NCBI RefSeq assembly: GCF_040744945.1
Contig: NZ_CP160453.1
Span: 2,294,001-2,358,000 of the forward strand
Direction: 5' to 3'
From: Saccharothrix sp. HUAS TT1
GTDB taxonomy: Bacteria > Actinomycetota > Actinomycetes > Mycobacteriales > Pseudonocardiaceae
DNA length: 64,000 nt
Shown here: in pieces, positions 16,957 to 25,712 of the stretch
Position numbering within the stretch: the stretch's first letter is position 1
How the letters are laid out: every line of letters begins with the position of its first letter
The notes under the pieces: model-generated
Told to the model about the DNA's origin: nothing
Seen by the model: the letters and a program-made list of their open reading frames with translations, nothing else
The model's database searches: none
Made by a program: the position numbers and the translations under genes

Positions 16957-17872
16957 AGTCGGACTGCCGGACACGGTCGGCACGGGCGGTCTGCCGGACC
17001 GCGTGACGATCTGGGAGGTCGGGCCGCGGGACGGGCTGCAGAACGAGTCCGAGGTGGTGCCGGTCGACGTCAAGCTGGAGTTCCTGGACCGGCTGGCCGA
17101 CGCGGGCGGCACGGTGCTGGAGGCCACGAGCTTCGTGCACCCCAAGTGGGTGCCTCAGCTGGCCGACGCGGAGGAGCTGCTGGCCGGGCTGGTCAAGCGC
17201 CCCGGCGTGGAGTACCCGGTGCTGGTGCCCAACGAGCGCGGCCTGGAACGGGCGCTGCGGGCGGGCGTCGAGCACGTCGCGATCTTCGCCAGTGCCACCG
17301 AGACGTTCGCGCGGCGCAACCTGAACCGGTCGCTGGACGAGCAGTTCGCCATGTTCGACCCGGTGGTGTCCCGGGCCAGGGCCGAGGGGCTGCGGGTCCG
17401 CGGGTACGTCTCGATGTGCTTCGGCGACCCGTGGGAGGGCGCCGTGCCGCGCGACCAGGTCGTCGGCGTCGGCAAGCGGCTGCTGGACATGGGCTGCGAC
17501 CAGCTCTCGCTCGGCGACACGATCGGCGTGGCCACGCCCGGTCAGGTGACCGCGCTGCTGGCGGGCTTCGACGACGTGGACCGGCTCGCGGTGCACTTCC
17601 ACGACACGTACGGGCAGGCGCTGGCGAACACGCTGGCCGCGCTGCAGTCGGGCGTGCGCACCGTCGACGCGTCCGCGGGCGGGCTCGGCGGCTGCCCCTA
17701 CGCGGAGTCCGCGACCGGCAACCTCGCCACCGAGGACCTGGTGTGGATGCTCGACGGGCTGGGCGTCGAGCACGGCGTCGACCTGGACAAGCTGGCCGAC
17801 ACCAGCGCGTGGATGGCTCAGCGGCTGGGCCGGCCGAGCCCGTCGCGGGTGGTGCGGGCGCTGCGGGGGTAG
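16943..17872 (+). CDS. Hydroxymethylglutaryl-CoA lyase
   Basis: A 309-residue HMGL-like TIM-barrel enzyme that splits HMG-CoA (or a close analogue) into acetyl-CoA and acetoacetate in leucine/ketone-body metabolism. Motifs: VGPRDGLQNE (metal and substrate binding), SVxxPK-like FVHPKWVPQL, LGDTIGVATP, HFHDTYGQALAN (metal ligands) and the glycine-rich active loop GGLGGCPYAESATGN with the catalytic Cys. ATG 16943 lies inside the PH gene's 3' end. It is cotranscribed with cbiZ downstream (27-base gap). Confidence 0.9.
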   Translation: MGAREVGLPDTVGTGGLPDRVTIWEVGPRDGLQNESEVVPVDVKLEFLDRLADAGGTVLEATSFVHPKWVPQLADAEELLAGLVKRPGVEYPVLVPNERGLERALRAGVEHVAIFASATETFARRNLNRSLDEQFAMFDPVVSRARAEGLRVRGYVSMCFGDPWEGAVPRDQVVGVGKRLLDMGCDQLSLGDTIGVATPGQVTALLAGFDDVDRLAVHFHDTYGQALANTLAALQSGVRTVDASAGGLGGCPYAESATGNLATEDLVWMLDGLGVEHGVDLDKLADTSAWMAQRLGRPSPSRVVRALRG

Positions 17873-17899
17873 GTCGGTGCGGTTCTCGGGGCCGGCGTC

Positions 17900-18583
17900 G
17901 TGATCGAGCGGCACCCCGGCGTCCTGGTGTGGCGGCTGCCCGCGCCGGTGCTGGCGATCTCGTCCGGGCCGCACGGCGGCGGGCTCGGCGTCCGGCACTG
18001 GGCGTTGAACGCGACCGTGCCGAGGGACTACGCGCGGCGCGACCCGGACGCGCACGTCCGGGAGATCGCCGCCGACCTCGGCCTGCGCGGCGCGGGCACC
18101 GGGCTGCTCACCGCCGTCGACGTGCGGGACGTGGTGGTGGAGGCCGACGGCGGCGTGCGGTCGTGGGTGACGACCGGGATCGGCGCGCACCCGACGTGGG
18201 CGGCCGGGCCGCCGGCCGGGGAGCTGCCCGTCGTCGGCACGATCAACGCGGTGTGCGTGCTGCCGGTGCGGCTGGCCGACGCGGCCATGGTGAACGCGGT
18301 CGCCACCGTCGCCGAGGCCAAGGCGCAGGCGTTGGGCGAGGAGGGCGTGCCGGGCACCGGGACGGTCACCGACGCGGTCGTGCTGCTGTGCCCGCTGGAC
18401 GGTCCGGTCGAGCCCTACGGCGGCCCGCGATCGGTGATCGGCTCGGCGCTCGCCCGAACGGTCCACCGCGCCGTCCGCACCGGTATTTCGCTGGAGCGCT
18501 CGGGAACCGGGCCCCGGGTCGTAACGTCCAACGCGCGACCGACGACCATGCCCGGCGACGGCGAAGACCGGAGGTGGCCGTGA
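17900..18583 (+). CDS. cbiZ: Adenosylcobinamide amidohydrolase CbiZ
   Basis: A 227-residue CbiZ. The enzyme removes the aminopropanol side chain from adenosylcobinamide so cobinamide and pseudo-B12 forms can be salvaged. Family motifs are the C-terminal GTGTVTDAVVLLCP and GGPRSVIGSALARTVH. GTG at 17900. It overlaps the YbaB gene by four bases (GTGA), so translation is coupled to a type VII-related set, a surprising partnership. The final ~40 residues are Arg/Pro-rich and not part of the usual fold. Confidence 0.85.
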   Translation: MIERHPGVLVWRLPAPVLAISSGPHGGGLGVRHWALNATVPRDYARRDPDAHVREIAADLGLRGAGTGLLTAVDVRDVVVEADGGVRSWVTTGIGAHPTWAAGPPAGELPVVGTINAVCVLPVRLADAAMVNAVATVAEAKAQALGEEGVPGTGTVTDAVVLLCPLDGPVEPYGGPRSVIGSALARTVHRAVRTGISLERSGTGPRVVTSNARPTTMPGDGEDRRWP

Positions 18584-19053
18584 CGACCGATCACCGCGCG
18601 CAGGTGGACCAGCTGCTGGCCGACTACCGGCGCAGCCGCGAGCAGCTGGCGTCCGCGCAGCGCGACCTGGCCCGGGTCTCCGGGGTGACCACCAGCCCCG
18701 ACGGCTCGGTGACCGCGGTGGTCGACGCCAAGGGCGCGCTGGTCGACCTGGAGCTGACCGACGCCGCGTACCGGTTGCGGCCCGCGCAGCTCGCCCAGCT
18801 GGTCCTGCGGACCGCGCGGGAGGCGGCGGCCGAGGCCGCCGAGGGCGCGTACCGGGCGCTGAGCCCGGTGCTGCCCGCCGGCACCGACCCCGAGGCGTTG
18901 TTGCGCGGCACCGCCGACCTGCGCCCCGACGAGGTCCGGCCGCCCGAGCCGACCCGCCCGCGCCCGGTCGACGACGAGGACTTCGAGCAGCGCGAATGGC
19001 TCGAAGCGGAAGCCCCTGCCCCGGGCAGGACGCGCGCGAGGAGAACGAGATGA
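18580..19053 (+). CDS. YbaB/EbfC-type nucleoid-associated protein
   Basis: A 157-residue protein with an N-terminal coiled-coil helix (HRAQVDQLLADYRRSREQLA), a central beta hairpin (VTTSPDGSVTAVVDAKGALVDLEL) and a second helix: the YbaB fold. Divergent YbaB proteins of this size regularly accompany WXG100 genes in Pseudonocardiaceae. The acidic, proline-rich C-terminal tail is extra. GTG 18580 has GGAGG five bases upstream. Stop overlaps the next start (ATGA). It may bind DNA or act as a helper of the secreted partner; the latter is inference. Confidence 0.75.
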   Translation: MTTDHRAQVDQLLADYRRSREQLASAQRDLARVSGVTTSPDGSVTAVVDAKGALVDLELTDAAYRLRPAQLAQLVLRTAREAAAEAAEGAYRALSPVLPAGTDPEALLRGTADLRPDEVRPPEPTRPRPVDDEDFEQREWLEAEAPAPGRTRARRTR

Positions 19054-19358
19054 ACGGCTTCCACACCGACCTCGCCCGGCTCGCCGAGGGCGCCGACGAC
19101 TTCGCCGCGTTCGCCGAGCGGGCCGGGAAGATCGCGGGCGAGCTGAGCGGCGTGCTCGACTCGCTCGGCGAGTGCTGGGGGGCCGACGCGATCGGGCAGA
19201 GCTTCGCGGCGGGCCACGTGCGGCCGTCGGGTGACGTGCTCACCGGGTTGACCGGGTTGAGCGCCGGGTTCGGCGGGGTCGGCGAGCGCTTCGCCGAGAC
19301 GGCCCGGACCTACCGCGAGACCGAAGAGGGCAACCGCAACGCGCTCGGCGCGATCTGA
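19050..19358 (+). CDS. WXG100-type type VII secretion target
   Basis: A 102-residue helical hairpin protein without a signal peptide. The turn reads ECWGADAIGQSF, with the W-G pair of the WXG class. The C-terminus (ERFAETARTYRETEEGNRNAL) carries a YxxxE-like secretion signal (YRETE). ATG 19050 has GAGGAG six bases upstream. It precedes the large toxin gene by 14 bases and probably forms a heterodimer with that protein's N-terminal WXG-like domain for ESX export. Confidence 0.8.
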   Translation: MNGFHTDLARLAEGADDFAAFAERAGKIAGELSGVLDSLGECWGADAIGQSFAAGHVRPSGDVLTGLTGLSAGFGGVGERFAETARTYRETEEGNRNALGAI

Positions 19359-19372
19359 CTCAGGGGGCCGTG

Positions 19373-22012
19373 ATGGGGATCGAGCTGCCGGCCGAGCTGG
19401 CCGACGTCGCCGCCAAAGCCGGGGTGTCGTGGCCGCAGGCCGACGAGGACAAGATGCGCGCCTCGGCCACCGCGTGGCGGGACGCGGGCGCCAAGCTGTC
19501 CGCGCTGGCAGGCGAGTCCGACGGTTCGGCGGGCAAGGCGCTGGCCGCCATGTCCGGGGCGACCGGCGAGGCGGCGCGCGGCCACTGGAACGCGTTCACC
19601 GCGCCGGACGGCACGCTGAACTCCGTCGTGCGCGGCTGCCACGCGGCGGCCGACCGGCTGGACCACGCGGCCGAGCAGATCGCCGCGGCCAAGGTCGAGC
19701 TGGTGCGCGAGCTGGTGGACCTGGCGAAGAACAACGACGCGGCGCAGCAGGCGGCCGGCGCCGGGCACCCGACGGCGCTGCTCGGGTTGGACGTGGCGGT
19801 GCGCGGTGCGGCGGCGAACGTCGCCCACCTGACCGACGTGTTGACCAGCGCGGTGCGGTTGGACAGCGGCGTGCAGGTCGGCGGCCACCAGCTCCCGGTC
19901 AACGCCAACCCCGGCGTGCACGGCCCCGGTGCGCACGGTCCCGGCGACGTCGGTCCCGGTGAGGCCGGTCCGGGTCAGGGGTCCGGGGCGGGCGCCGGGG
20001 CGGGTTCCGGCTCCGGTGCTCCTGGCGCGGTTCCGGTGAGCGCTCCGGGCGGGCAGCCCCCCGGCCTGGTCGGTGGCTTGGTCGGCGGGCTGACCGACGT
20101 GGTGGTCCGGGCGACCGAACCGGCGGTGGAGCTGGTCGGCGCGGTCGCGCCGCCCGCCGCCGCCGTGGTCGACCCGTTGGTGGACAAGGCGAGCGACGTC
20201 GCCAAGGGCGCGGGCGGTGCGGTGGACGCGGCGGTCGACCGCACGCTCCAGGGCGCGGCGGACATCGTCCAGGGCGCCGATCACGGGCGCGGTCCCGACC
20301 ACGGACGCGGTCCCGACCACGCGCCCGGCCGGTCCGGCGACGCACCCGGCCCCGGCAACACGCCCGGCTTGGGCAACGCGCCCGGTCCGGGCAACGCGCC
20401 CGGCTTGGGCAACGCGGTCGGCAACCTGGTCGGCAACGCGGTCGGTGGCGTGGTGAACCCGGTCCTGGGCGCGGCGTCCGGCGTCGCGGCCCCGGTGGTG
20501 GACGCCGTCAGCAGGCCCGAGGGCACGGTCACCCAGTCGGCGGCGGCGGTCCTGGACCGCCCGCTGGTGCCGCACGTCGAAGCCCCGCACGCGCAACCCG
20601 CCGCTCCGGCCGCGAACCAGGCCGCGCCACAGGGTCCGGCGTTCAACGGCCCGAACGTCGGTGGGGGTCCCGCACCGGCAGGTCCGGCCGCCGCAGCCGC
20701 CGCAGCGGCCGTCGCGCCCAACCCGGCCGCCAACGCCGCCGGCGCCGCTGCCAACGCCGCCGTCGCGAACACCCAGGCGCCGGGCCAGCAGGCAGCCCCG
20801 AAGGCCGAGGCGCGCGCCGCCCAGGCAGTCCAGGCCGCCCAGCCCCAGCCGGGTCAGGCCCCCGCGCAGGGACCGGGCCAGAGCCAGGGTCAAGGACCGG
20901 GCCAGGGGCAGAGCCAGAACCAGGGTCAGAGCCAGGGCGCTCAGGCCAAGGCCGAGAACCAGGCCAAGGCGGAAGCCCAGCCGAAGGCGGAAACCCAGGC
21001 CAAGGCCGAGAGCGCCGTCAAGGGCGACCTCAAGGGCGATCTCAAGAACGTCGACCCGAAGGACCTCGAGGAAGCCCTGGCCGCCGCCGCCGACCAGGTG
21101 AAGGACGGCGACCTCGCGTTCGCGATCGTCCCCGTCCCGATCGGCGGTCTCGGGGGCGGGCGCTCCCCGCTCCTGTCCGGCCCGACGGCGGCGGTCCTGC
21201 CGACCGGAGCCGACGACGCAGCCGACGACACCCCGCCCGCACCCCCGGTGCGGGCCGCGCGGACCGCGGAGCCGACCACCGAGGCGGCGGCGCTGTTCCT
21301 GCTGCACATGTTCCCCGGCGGCACGCTCCCGCCGCCCGCCGCCGCACCCGCCCGCCAGCTGCCACCGCCGTCCGAGGACGAGGCGTTCGCGGCGGGCCTG
21401 CGCTTCGAACCGCAGGGCCACCCCGACGGCCACCTGGTCGACACCTCCGCCCGGATCGGCCTGGACCTGAGCTTCGCCGGTCGGGAAGGGCTCGCGTCCC
21501 GGCTCTCCGGCGGGGGACCGGCCGGGGCGTCGACCGACCCGGCGCCCGCCCGCAACCGACCCCGCCTGGTCCTCACGCCCGGCGGCGCGGCGGACCCGGT
21601 GCTGCTCGACGGCTACGACCCGCTGGCCGGGATGAACGAGCGCGACTGGGACCGCCGGTTCCTGGTCCGCGCCGACCCGCCCGAGTACGCCTGGCCGCCC
21701 GGTGAGCTGTTCCCCGAGGGCGGCTACGAGGCGGGGCAGCCCGGTGTCCTCGCGGTCGGCGTCGAGCTGGACCGGTTCGGCGGGCCCGAGGGCCGGGTGC
21801 TGTCCGAGTCGGGGACGTCCTACGCCGCGCGCTCGCTGCCGCCCGCCCTGGTGGACGCGGGCTACCACCGCTACCGGGTGGTCAAGGTGCTGCCGGTGTG
21901 GTTCACCCTGTCCGCCGAGTGGTTCGGCCAGCCCGGCGGCGGTGTCCGGTACCGCGCCACCCACCCGGTGGCCGACCTGGTCGCGCTCGGCTACCTGGAG
22001 GAGATGGCATGA
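19373..22012 (+). CDS. Type VII-secreted TNT-type (NAD+ glycohydrolase-like) toxin
   Basis: An 879-residue polymorphic toxin. Residues 1-150 are a WXG/EspB-like helical domain with GHWNAF. Residues about 180-620 are low-complexity Gly/Pro/Ala/Gln, with GPGNAPGLGN-like and AKAE repeats. Residues about 760-879 match the TNT domain (DUF4237) of mycobacterial CpnT: PPGELFPEGGYEAG, VELDRFGGPEG (Arg801), ARSLPPALVDAGYHRYRV (His832) and EWFGQPGGGVRY. TNT hydrolyses NAD+ and kills host or rival cells. Where I expect the family's functional Gln after GQPGGGx there is Arg859, so activity is uncertain. ATG 19373 is preferred over GTG 19370 on spacing from AGGGGG. Its stop overlaps the immunity gene. Confidence 0.85.
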   Translation: MGIELPAELADVAAKAGVSWPQADEDKMRASATAWRDAGAKLSALAGESDGSAGKALAAMSGATGEAARGHWNAFTAPDGTLNSVVRGCHAAADRLDHAAEQIAAAKVELVRELVDLAKNNDAAQQAAGAGHPTALLGLDVAVRGAAANVAHLTDVLTSAVRLDSGVQVGGHQLPVNANPGVHGPGAHGPGDVGPGEAGPGQGSGAGAGAGSGSGAPGAVPVSAPGGQPPGLVGGLVGGLTDVVVRATEPAVELVGAVAPPAAAVVDPLVDKASDVAKGAGGAVDAAVDRTLQGAADIVQGADHGRGPDHGRGPDHAPGRSGDAPGPGNTPGLGNAPGPGNAPGLGNAVGNLVGNAVGGVVNPVLGAASGVAAPVVDAVSRPEGTVTQSAAAVLDRPLVPHVEAPHAQPAAPAANQAAPQGPAFNGPNVGGGPAPAGPAAAAAAAAVAPNPAANAAGAAANAAVANTQAPGQQAAPKAEARAAQAVQAAQPQPGQAPAQGPGQSQGQGPGQGQSQNQGQSQGAQAKAENQAKAEAQPKAETQAKAESAVKGDLKGDLKNVDPKDLEEALAAAADQVKDGDLAFAIVPVPIGGLGGGRSPLLSGPTAAVLPTGADDAADDTPPAPPVRAARTAEPTTEAAALFLLHMFPGGTLPPPAAAPARQLPPPSEDEAFAAGLRFEPQGHPDGHLVDTSARIGLDLSFAGREGLASRLSGGGPAGASTDPAPARNRPRLVLTPGGAADPVLLDGYDPLAGMNERDWDRRFLVRADPPEYAWPPGELFPEGGYEAGQPGVLAVGVELDRFGGPEGRVLSESGTSYAARSLPPALVDAGYHRYRVVKVLPVWFTLSAEWFGQPGGGVRYRATHPVADLVALGYLEEMA

Positions 22013-22347
22013 ACGCGGAGTCGGTCCAGGGCTGGCTGCTGGCCGTCGGCGTGCCGGCCGAGGTGGTGTCGATCGGGGCGGAGGCCGACAACGCCTGGTG
22101 CCTGCTGCCGACCGACGAGGGCTTCGAGGTGTTCTGGCGCGAGCAGGGCAACCGGTACGACTGGGCGGCGTTCACCAGCGAGGACGTCGCCTGCCACTAC
22201 CTGTTCGGCCGGCTGGTGTGGGCGCAGGTGGTGCGCGGCGCGGTCGGCGTGCTGCCCCAGCCGGAAGCCGCGCACCAGGAAGCCGCGCGCCAAGAGACGG
22301 CGCATCAGGAGACCGCGCGCCCGGAAGGCGCCGCTAGCGAGGCGTGA
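22009..22347 (+). CDS. Probable immunity factor for the TNT toxin (IFT-like)
   Basis: A 112-residue cytosolic protein. Start ATG overlaps the toxin stop (ATGA), the standard toxin-immunity layout. The segment RYDWAAFTSEDVACHYLFGRLVWAQ resembles the TNT-antitoxin family (Rv3902c type). The C-terminal ~30 residues are a repeat of HQEAARQE-like units and probably disordered. It is about 60 residues shorter than the mycobacterial protein as I recall it. Its 3' end overlaps the convergent histidine kinase gene by 14 bases. Confidence 0.72.
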   Translation: MNAESVQGWLLAVGVPAEVVSIGAEADNAWCLLPTDEGFEVFWREQGNRYDWAAFTSEDVACHYLFGRLVWAQVVRGAVGVLPQPEAAHQEAARQETAHQETARPEGAASEA

Positions 22348-23608
22348 GGTCGGTCCGCCAGCTCACGCCCACCACGTCCTCCGCCTTCGGCACGGGCAGG
22401 AACACCGCGAACGTCGCGGGCCGGGCGGCGGACAGCTCCAGCCGCCCGCCGTCGGCGTCCACCAGCGCCCGCGCCAGCGCCAATCCCACGCCGGTGGACC
22501 CACCACCGGACACACCGCGCTCGAAGATGTGGTGCGCCAGCTCGTCCGGCACGCCCGCGCCGCCGTCGGCGACCTCCACGACGACCGTGCCGTCGTCACG
22601 CCGGGCGGACACGACGACGTGACCCTCGCCGTGCCGCAGGGCGTTGTCCAGCAGCACGCCGATCGCCTCGCGCAGCCGCGCGGGGGTCGCCCGCGCCAGC
22701 AGTCCGTGCGGCACCCGCACCCGCAGCACCCGCCCCACGCGGCGCAACGGCTCGCGCCACTCCTCGGCGATGGCGGTCAGCTCCGCGCCGAGGTCGAGCG
22801 GTTCCGCGCCGACCGCGCGGGCCGCCCGCGCCGCGGCCAGCATCTCGTTCAGCACCTCGGCCAGCCGCTCGGCCTGCTCCAGCGCGGACCGCGCCTCGGC
22901 GGCCGTGTCCGGTTCCGGGTGCAGCGACAACGCCTCCAGCCGCAGCTGCAACGCGGTCAGCCTGCTGCGCAGCTGGTGCGACACGTCACCGACCAGCTCC
23001 CGCTCCCGCTGCACGAGCTGCGCCAGCGCGCCCGCCGACCGGTCCAGCGCCTCGGCGACGAGGTCCAGCTCGGGCACGCCGTGCCGCCGGTCGTCGCGCC
23101 GGAAGTCGCCCGCGCCCAGCCGGGCCGCGCGCGCCGCCACGTGCCGCAGCGGCTTGGCCAGCTTGCGCGCCGTCACGGTGGCCACCACCGTCCCGGTGCC
23201 CACCGACAGCACGACCAGCAGCACGACCAGCGCCGCCACCTGGTACTGCGCGGTGTGCATCGGCGCGGACGACAGCTCCAGCCGGACCGTGCCCTGCTGC
23301 GCGATCGGCACCTCGACCGACAGCGGTTCCGGGCCGGGTGTCCGGCCGAACTCGCGCACCACGCCCCCCGACGTGACCACGAGGTGGCCGCCCTCGGGCA
23401 CGCCCACCTCGACCGGGGCCAGGTCGATCGGCCGGTTGCTCGCGATCTGGTCGTCGATGGACGCCGCGATCCGCTGCGCCCGCGCGGCCAGGTCGGTCCG
23501 CGCGCCGTCCTCCACCAGCCGCAGCGCGGTGTAGCCGAGGGGTATCCCCAGGGCGAACCCGGTGACCGCGACGGCCAGCAGGATGGCCCGCAGTATCCGG
23601 CTGCGCAT
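22334..23608 (-). CDS. Sensor histidine kinase
   Basis: A 424-residue membrane kinase. Two hydrophobic segments (about 6-30 and 123-147) flank a ~90-residue extracellular sensor. A HAMP-like linker follows, then the H-box VGDVSHQLRSRLTAL (phospho-His), N-box LLDNALRHGEG, G1 VADGGAGVP and G2 GSTGVGLALARAL. The H-box has SHQLRSRL rather than the common SHELRTPL. ATG start overlaps the stop of the response regulator (TGATG). With that regulator it forms a two-component system. The signal is unknown. Confidence 0.92.
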   Translation of the reverse strand: MRSRILRAILLAVAVTGFALGIPLGYTALRLVEDGARTDLAARAQRIAASIDDQIASNRPIDLAPVEVGVPEGGHLVVTSGGVVREFGRTPGPEPLSVEVPIAQQGTVRLELSSAPMHTAQYQVAALVVLLVVLSVGTGTVVATVTARKLAKPLRHVAARAARLGAGDFRRDDRRHGVPELDLVAEALDRSAGALAQLVQRERELVGDVSHQLRSRLTALQLRLEALSLHPEPDTAAEARSALEQAERLAEVLNEMLAAARAARAVGAEPLDLGAELTAIAEEWREPLRRVGRVLRVRVPHGLLARATPARLREAIGVLLDNALRHGEGHVVVSARRDDGTVVVEVADGGAGVPDELAHHIFERGVSGGGSTGVGLALARALVDADGGRLELSAARPATFAVFLPVPKAEDVVGVSWRTDLTPR

Positions 23609-24279
23609 CAGTCGGCCGTGTTGAACCGGAAGCCGACGCCGCGCACGGTCGCGATGCGGCGCTCCACCGAGCGCACGTCACCGAGCTTCCGCCGCAGCCA
23701 GGACATGTGCATGTCGAGGGTCTTGCTGCTCTTCAGCTCCGGGTCGTTCCAGACCTCGGACAGGATCTCGTCCCGGTGCACCACCTGGCCCGCGCGCTGG
23801 ATCAGCACGCGCAGCAGCTCGAACTCCTTGTTCGCCAGCTGCACCTCCAAGCCGTCCACCGTGACCCGGCGGGCGGCGAGGTCCACCCGGACGCCGTTGA
23901 CCTCCAGCGTGCCCGGCGCGCGGCGGCGCAGCAGGGCGCGGATGCGGGCCATCAGCTCGGCCAGCCGGAACGGCTTGGCCACGTAGTCGTCCGCCCCCGC
24001 GTCCAGCCCGACGACGAAGTCGACCTCGTCGGACCGCGCGGTCAGCATCAGCACCGGCAGCCCGCGACCGTCCGCGCGCAGCCGCCGGCACACCTCCAGC
24101 CCGTCCATCCCGGGCAGGCCGAGGTCCAGCACCAGCAGGTCGACGCCGCTGTGCGTGGCCGCGTCCAACGCGCCCGGTCCGTCGGCGACCACCTGCACCT
24201 GGTAGCCCTCCCGCTGCAGCGCGCGGGAAAGCGGTTCGGCGATCGCCGGGTCGTCCTCGGCCAACAAGACCACGCTCAC
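23608..24279 (-). CDS. OmpR/PhoB-family response regulator
   Basis: A 223-residue regulator. The receiver domain (1-115) has AEDD, the phospho-acceptor Asp in LLVLDLGLPGMDG, the conserved Thr in LMLTARS and Lys in YVAKPF. The C-terminal winged helix (about 130-223) contains NKEFELLRVLIQRAGQVVHR and DMHMSWLRRKLGD...RGVGFRF. GTG at 24279. It is co-transcribed with the kinase gene and divergent from hisN with only 33 bases between, so their promoters must overlap. Confidence 0.92.
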   Translation of the reverse strand: MSVVLLAEDDPAIAEPLSRALQREGYQVQVVADGPGALDAATHSGVDLLVLDLGLPGMDGLEVCRRLRADGRGLPVLMLTARSDEVDFVVGLDAGADDYVAKPFRLAELMARIRALLRRRAPGTLEVNGVRVDLAARRVTVDGLEVQLANKEFELLRVLIQRAGQVVHRDEILSEVWNDPELKSSKTLDMHMSWLRRKLGDVRSVERRIATVRGVGFRFNTAD

Positions 24280-24312
24280 AGGACCCAGGGTAGGCGTGGC
24301 ACGATCGGCCGC

Positions 24313-25098
24313 GTGGCCGACCTTCGCGCAGATCTGTCCCTGGCCCTCCGGCTCGCCGACGAGGCCGACGGGATCACCACCGCCCGCTTCCGCGCCCGGG
24401 ACCTCGTGGTGGAGCGCAAACCCGACCGCACACCGGTGACGGACGCGGACGTGGCGGTCGAGGACGCGATCCGCGCGGTGCTGGCCGTCGAGGCGCCGCA
24501 GGACCAGGTCGCGGGCGAGGAGCGCGGCGGCACGGCGGGCGCGGGCCGGGCGTGGGTGGTCGACCCGATCGACGGCACGAAGAACTTCCTGCGCGGCGTG
24601 CCGGTGTGGGCGACGCTGATCGCGCTGGTCGTGGACGGCGTGCCGGTGGTCGGGGTGGTGAGCGCGCCCGCCCTGGGCCGGCGCTGGTGGGCCTCGGCGG
24701 GCGGTGGCGCGCACATGTCCGACGCGTCGGGCGAGCGGGCGATCTCCGCGTCGGCCGTGCGGGACCTGTCCGACGCCTACCTGTCCACCACGCACCTGGG
24801 CACGTGGGCCGAGCACCACTCCCGCGAGGCGTACCTGGCGCTGGTCGACGCGTGCTGGGAGAACCGGGCGTACGGCGACTTCTGGCAGCACTGCCTGGTC
24901 GCCGAGGGCGCGATCGACGTGGCCGCCGAGCCGATCGTGAACCCGTGGGACGTGGCGCCGTTCCAGGTGCTGGTGACCGAGGCCGGTGGCCGGTTCAGCG
25001 ACCTCTCCGGCGTCGAGCGCTTCGACGGCGGCACCGTGCTCACGAGCAACGGGCACGTGCACGAGGCGGCGTTGAAGGTGCTCGCCGAGAACCGCTGA
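24313..25098 (+). CDS. hisN: Inositol-monophosphatase-like histidinol-phosphatase
   Basis: A 261-residue Mg2+-dependent phosphatase of the IMPase superfamily. Metal-binding motifs are visible: AGEERGG, VVDPIDGTKNF and NPWDVAPFQVLVTEAGG. The segment YGDFWQHCLVAEGAIDVAAEP is characteristic of actinobacterial HisN, which hydrolyses histidinol phosphate in histidine synthesis. An inositol phosphatase role cannot be excluded. GTG 24313. Confidence 0.82.
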   Translation: MADLRADLSLALRLADEADGITTARFRARDLVVERKPDRTPVTDADVAVEDAIRAVLAVEAPQDQVAGEERGGTAGAGRAWVVDPIDGTKNFLRGVPVWATLIALVVDGVPVVGVVSAPALGRRWWASAGGGAHMSDASGERAISASAVRDLSDAYLSTTHLGTWAEHHSREAYLALVDACWENRAYGDFWQHCLVAEGAIDVAAEPIVNPWDVAPFQVLVTEAGGRFSDLSGVERFDGGTVLTSNGHVHEAALKVLAENR

Positions 25099-25112
25099 GC
25101 CGCTGGATCACC

Positions 25113-25140
25113 GACGCCCGACCGGGCCCGGTCAGGCGTC
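25113..25140. terminator. Hairpin between hisN and gtrA genes
   Basis: Near-perfect hairpin: arms GACGCC/GGCGTC and GACCGGG/CCCGGTC with single mismatched bases between them. It lies between convergent hisN and the first gtrA, overlapping the latter's stop codon. Likely a shared terminator. Confidence 0.6.
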
Positions 25141-25677
25141 GGCGGCCGGGTCGTCCTTGCGGTCGTAGGACCTGGTCACCCGGCGCGGTCGGAAGTCGGC
25201 CTCGGGGAAGACCCACTTCTTGTAGGCCCACCAGCGGAACGCCATCGCGATCAGGGTGCCGACGATCTGGGCGCTGACGAAGTCGGAGACCTCCTCGCCG
25301 AGCCTGCTCACGTTCGGCTCCTGCAGGTGCAGCAGGTAGCGCGACACCCACAGCGGCGCCGAGTTGAGCGCGATGCCGATGCCGTTGACCAGGAAGAACA
25401 ACGCCGCCTCGTGGTGCCGCTCGCGCCCGCCCCTGGTCTTGAACGACCACTCGCGGTTGAGCACGTACGACACGATCGTGGCGACCAGCGTCGCCACGAT
25501 CTTCGCGGTGACCGGGTGCTCGGTCAGCACGATCGTCTTGAGACCGAGGAAGATGGCCGTGTCGATCACGAAGCAGGTGCCGCCGACCAGGGCGAACTTC
25601 AGCAGCTCTCTGTGCTTGAGGGCCAGTGAGCGCAGCGGTTCGGGCAGGCGGAGGACGAAGTTCTCGACTACGGACAC
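25132..25677 (-). CDS. GtrA family membrane protein (copy 1)
   Basis: A 181-residue protein with four predicted membrane helices. The first carries FALVGGTCFVIDTAIFLGL, the GtrA signature, and the second region has YVLNREWSFKTRGGRERHHEAALFF. GtrA proteins move lipid-linked sugars across the membrane or assist glycosyltransferases in envelope polysaccharide assembly. It is next to a second, clearly homologous GtrA gene (35-base gap), so this is a tandem duplication. Near the envelope genes of the region but not in their operon. Confidence 0.88.
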   Translation of the reverse strand: MSVVENFVLRLPEPLRSLALKHRELLKFALVGGTCFVIDTAIFLGLKTIVLTEHPVTAKIVATLVATIVSYVLNREWSFKTRGGRERHHEAALFFLVNGIGIALNSAPLWVSRYLLHLQEPNVSRLGEEVSDFVSAQIVGTLIAMAFRWWAYKKWVFPEADFRPRRVTRSYDRKDDPAADA

Positions 25678-25712
25678 TCGGGCAGTGTACGGAAAGTCGG
25701 TGAAACGCCTGT

